The notes beneath the pieces were generated by a model. The model saw only the letters and a list, made by a program, of their open reading frames with translations, did not search any database and was not told where the DNA came from. DNA of 7,655 bases from CAJXOW01 sp964421495 (GTDB lineage Bacteria > Bacteroidota > Rhodothermia > Balneolales > Balneolaceae): the NCBI GenBank assembly GCA_964421495.1, contig CAYQXO010000121.1, positions 1 through 7,655 on the forward strand, given 5' to 3'. A program made the translations under genes and the position numbers. Numbering within the stretch: the stretch's first letter is position 1; every line of letters starts with the position of its first letter. Positions 6,833 through 7,655 of this stretch are shown in pieces.

Positions 6833-6896
6833 ATTTCACTGCGTGGGAATCGTACGTCTGCTGCTTTAACAGGGGCGAATCTTCAGCAAGATTATT

Positions 6897-7655
6897 CTAA
6901 TAGGTATCCGGCAGGTCGTTTTCATACAGGATCACATCTCCCGATTCGGCCGTGGAACGGATAATGCGATTGGCCTCAAACAGCGAGTTGCACGTCCGAA
7001 TTTTTTCTCCATCCACTCCCGCCCGTCGCAAACCTTCCGCTATGGGACGGGTACGCTTCTCCCCCACCAGTATGTAAAGATCCAAACCGATTTTTCCCAT
7101 AAACTCTCCAAATCTGGCATTCTCTCTGACTTCTCGCTCGCCAAGCTCGATCATTCCTGGTGTTACAATAATTTTTCGGCCGGTTTTAAACTGGGCCAGG
7201 GTTTCCACGGCATTCCGGGCGCCGGTCGGGTTTGAATTAAAGGCATCGTCGATTACAAACAAATCGCCTTCTTTTTTCAGCTCCAACCGGTGCTCAACCG
7301 GTTTTATTTTTCGGGCCGCCACCCGTATAGTCTCCCAGCGCAATTCAAATTTCCGCGCTACCGCTATCGCCTGGAGCATATTCAAAACGTTATGTTTTCC
7401 CAGCAGCGACATATTTATGTCAATCTCCTCCTTGCCGGCGATCAAGTGAAACCGGGTGCCCTGCTCATCGTATTGAATCTTCGAGGCTCGAATCTGTCCC
7501 TTTTCCACGCCGGTATATACGATCTCAATATCCTCCCGCAGCTCTCCCATGCCGCTTACCCGTTCGTCGTCGGCATTTAATACGGCCATCCCGTTCGTTT
7601 TCATCTCCTCTACGAGTGAGCTTTTGGTGCTGGCAATTTCCTCCACGCTTCCAAA
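6897..7655 (-). CDS. murF: MurF-like Mur ligase, C-terminal part (cut by window edge)
   Basis: Only the last 252 residues are here; the frame is open to the right edge, so about 200 N-terminal residues, including the ATP-binding loop, lie outside. MurF adds D-Ala-D-Ala to the UDP-MurNAc-tripeptide in cytoplasmic peptidoglycan synthesis. The fragment begins FGSVEEIASTKSSLVEE, the central-domain motif seen as GSxExIAxxK in Mur ligases, followed by AVLNADDERV, then LLGKHNVLNMLQAIAVA (about 84-100), the central-domain HNxxN motif. The C-terminal domain has VIDDAFNSNPTGA (about 134-146) and VTPGMIELGE (about 164-173), in place of the usual DAYNANP and LGDMLELG. The end reads ILYENDLPDTY, where standard MurF has a KGSR motif, so this may be a distinct MurF-like branch with altered substrate or acceptor. 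A GTG at 7646 is an internal valine, not the start. The stop is TAG at 6899-6897; the gene converges on the permease. Confidence 0.83.
   Translation of the reverse strand, partial: FGSVEEIASTKSSLVEEMKTNGMAVLNADDERVSGMGELREDIEIVYTGVEKGQIRASKIQYDEQGTRFHLIAGKEEIDINMSLLGKHNVLNMLQAIAVARKFELRWETIRVAARKIKPVEHRLELKKEGDLFVIDDAFNSNPTGARNAVETLAQFKTGRKIIVTPGMIELGEREVRENARFGEFMGKIGLDLYILVGEKRTRPIAEGLRRAGVDGEKIRTCNSLFEANRIIRSTAESGDVILYENDLPDTY

Larger units (their letters stand above)
6575..6896. other. Convergent intergenic region with two inverted-repeat structures, no gene
   Basis: These 322 bases lie between the 3' ends of the permease gene (plus) and the MurF-like gene (minus). They hold a long inverted repeat (6597-6762) and a smaller hairpin (6801-6832). 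Open frames of about 90-100 codons cross the region on both strands but run through the repeat and into neighbouring genes, resemble no family I know and have no start signals, so I call no gene. No tRNA-like fold is apparent. Confidence 0.7.

Noticed and set aside
6754..6886. Imperfect direct repeat TTTAAAGGGGTTCG / TTTAACAGGGGCGAATC
   Set aside because: The match needs several gaps, and the segments are short; likely coincidence.
6763..6896. Possible tRNA or small structured RNA gene (GTTCAA-like loop)
   Set aside because: No acceptor stem, anticodon arm or CCA-end arrangement can be fitted.
6503..6900. Open frames of about 92 (minus) and 103 (plus) codons across the convergent spacer
   Set aside because: Both read through the long inverted repeat and overlap the end of a real gene; their translations show no domain, and they are better explained as chance frames.
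7644..7646. GTG as the start of the MurF-like gene
   Set aside because: The reading frame is open to the window edge, and the codon is the valine of the conserved GSVEEIA segment, internal to the central domain.

Overview
The window looks like a chromosomal stretch from a Bacteroidota-type bacterium, possibly the Balneolota/Rhodothermota side. Three things point that way. The comA upstream region has a TAnnTTTG-type -7 element, and start codons lack Shine-Dalgarno sequences (A-rich leaders instead). The GlgA-like protein resembles the Bacteroidota 'glycogen/starch synthase' branch, and a lone LolC/LolE-type permease is present. The phylum is an inference from these features; no rRNA or tRNA gene is present to confirm it.

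Left part (1-5268, all minus strand): a storage-polysaccharide cluster read right to left. It runs glgB (glycogen branching enzyme, TTG start), then 19 bases later malQ (4-alpha-glucanotransferase), then, after a 95-base gap with its own Bacteroidota-style promoter, a phosphosulfolactate synthase (ComA family), then, after 55 bases, the N-terminal 181 codons of a GlgA/GT5-like glycogen synthase that runs off the left edge. GlgB and MalQ carry all expected catalytic residues and are full length, so branching and disproportionation of alpha-glucan are well supported. The GlgA-like protein lacks the normal N-terminal KxGG ADP-glucose motif, so its role in chain elongation is uncertain. ComA makes phosphosulfolactate from PEP and sulfite in other organisms; its link with glycogen genes here is positional only.

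Middle (5269-6574): a 79-base AT-rich divergent spacer, then a plus-strand LolC/LolE-family ABC permease (four predicted membrane segments and a periplasmic domain), probably part of an outer-membrane lipoprotein release transporter whose ATPase is not in the window.

Right part (6575-7655): a 322-base convergent intergenic region dominated by a near-perfect 28-bp inverted repeat. Each arm ends outward in an A6/T6 tract, as in a bidirectional intrinsic terminator, but the arms are 110 bases apart. Flanking CTTCAG direct repeats suggest a compact terminator split by a ~102-bp insertion. Then comes the C-terminal 252 residues of a MurF-like Mur ligase on the minus strand, cut by the right edge.

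I see no CRISPR array, transposase, phage gene or obvious defence system. The most interesting items are the split terminator, a terminator-like hairpin inside the start of glgB, the ComA gene inside a glycogen cluster, and two enzymes (GlgA-like, MurF-like) with altered signature motifs.
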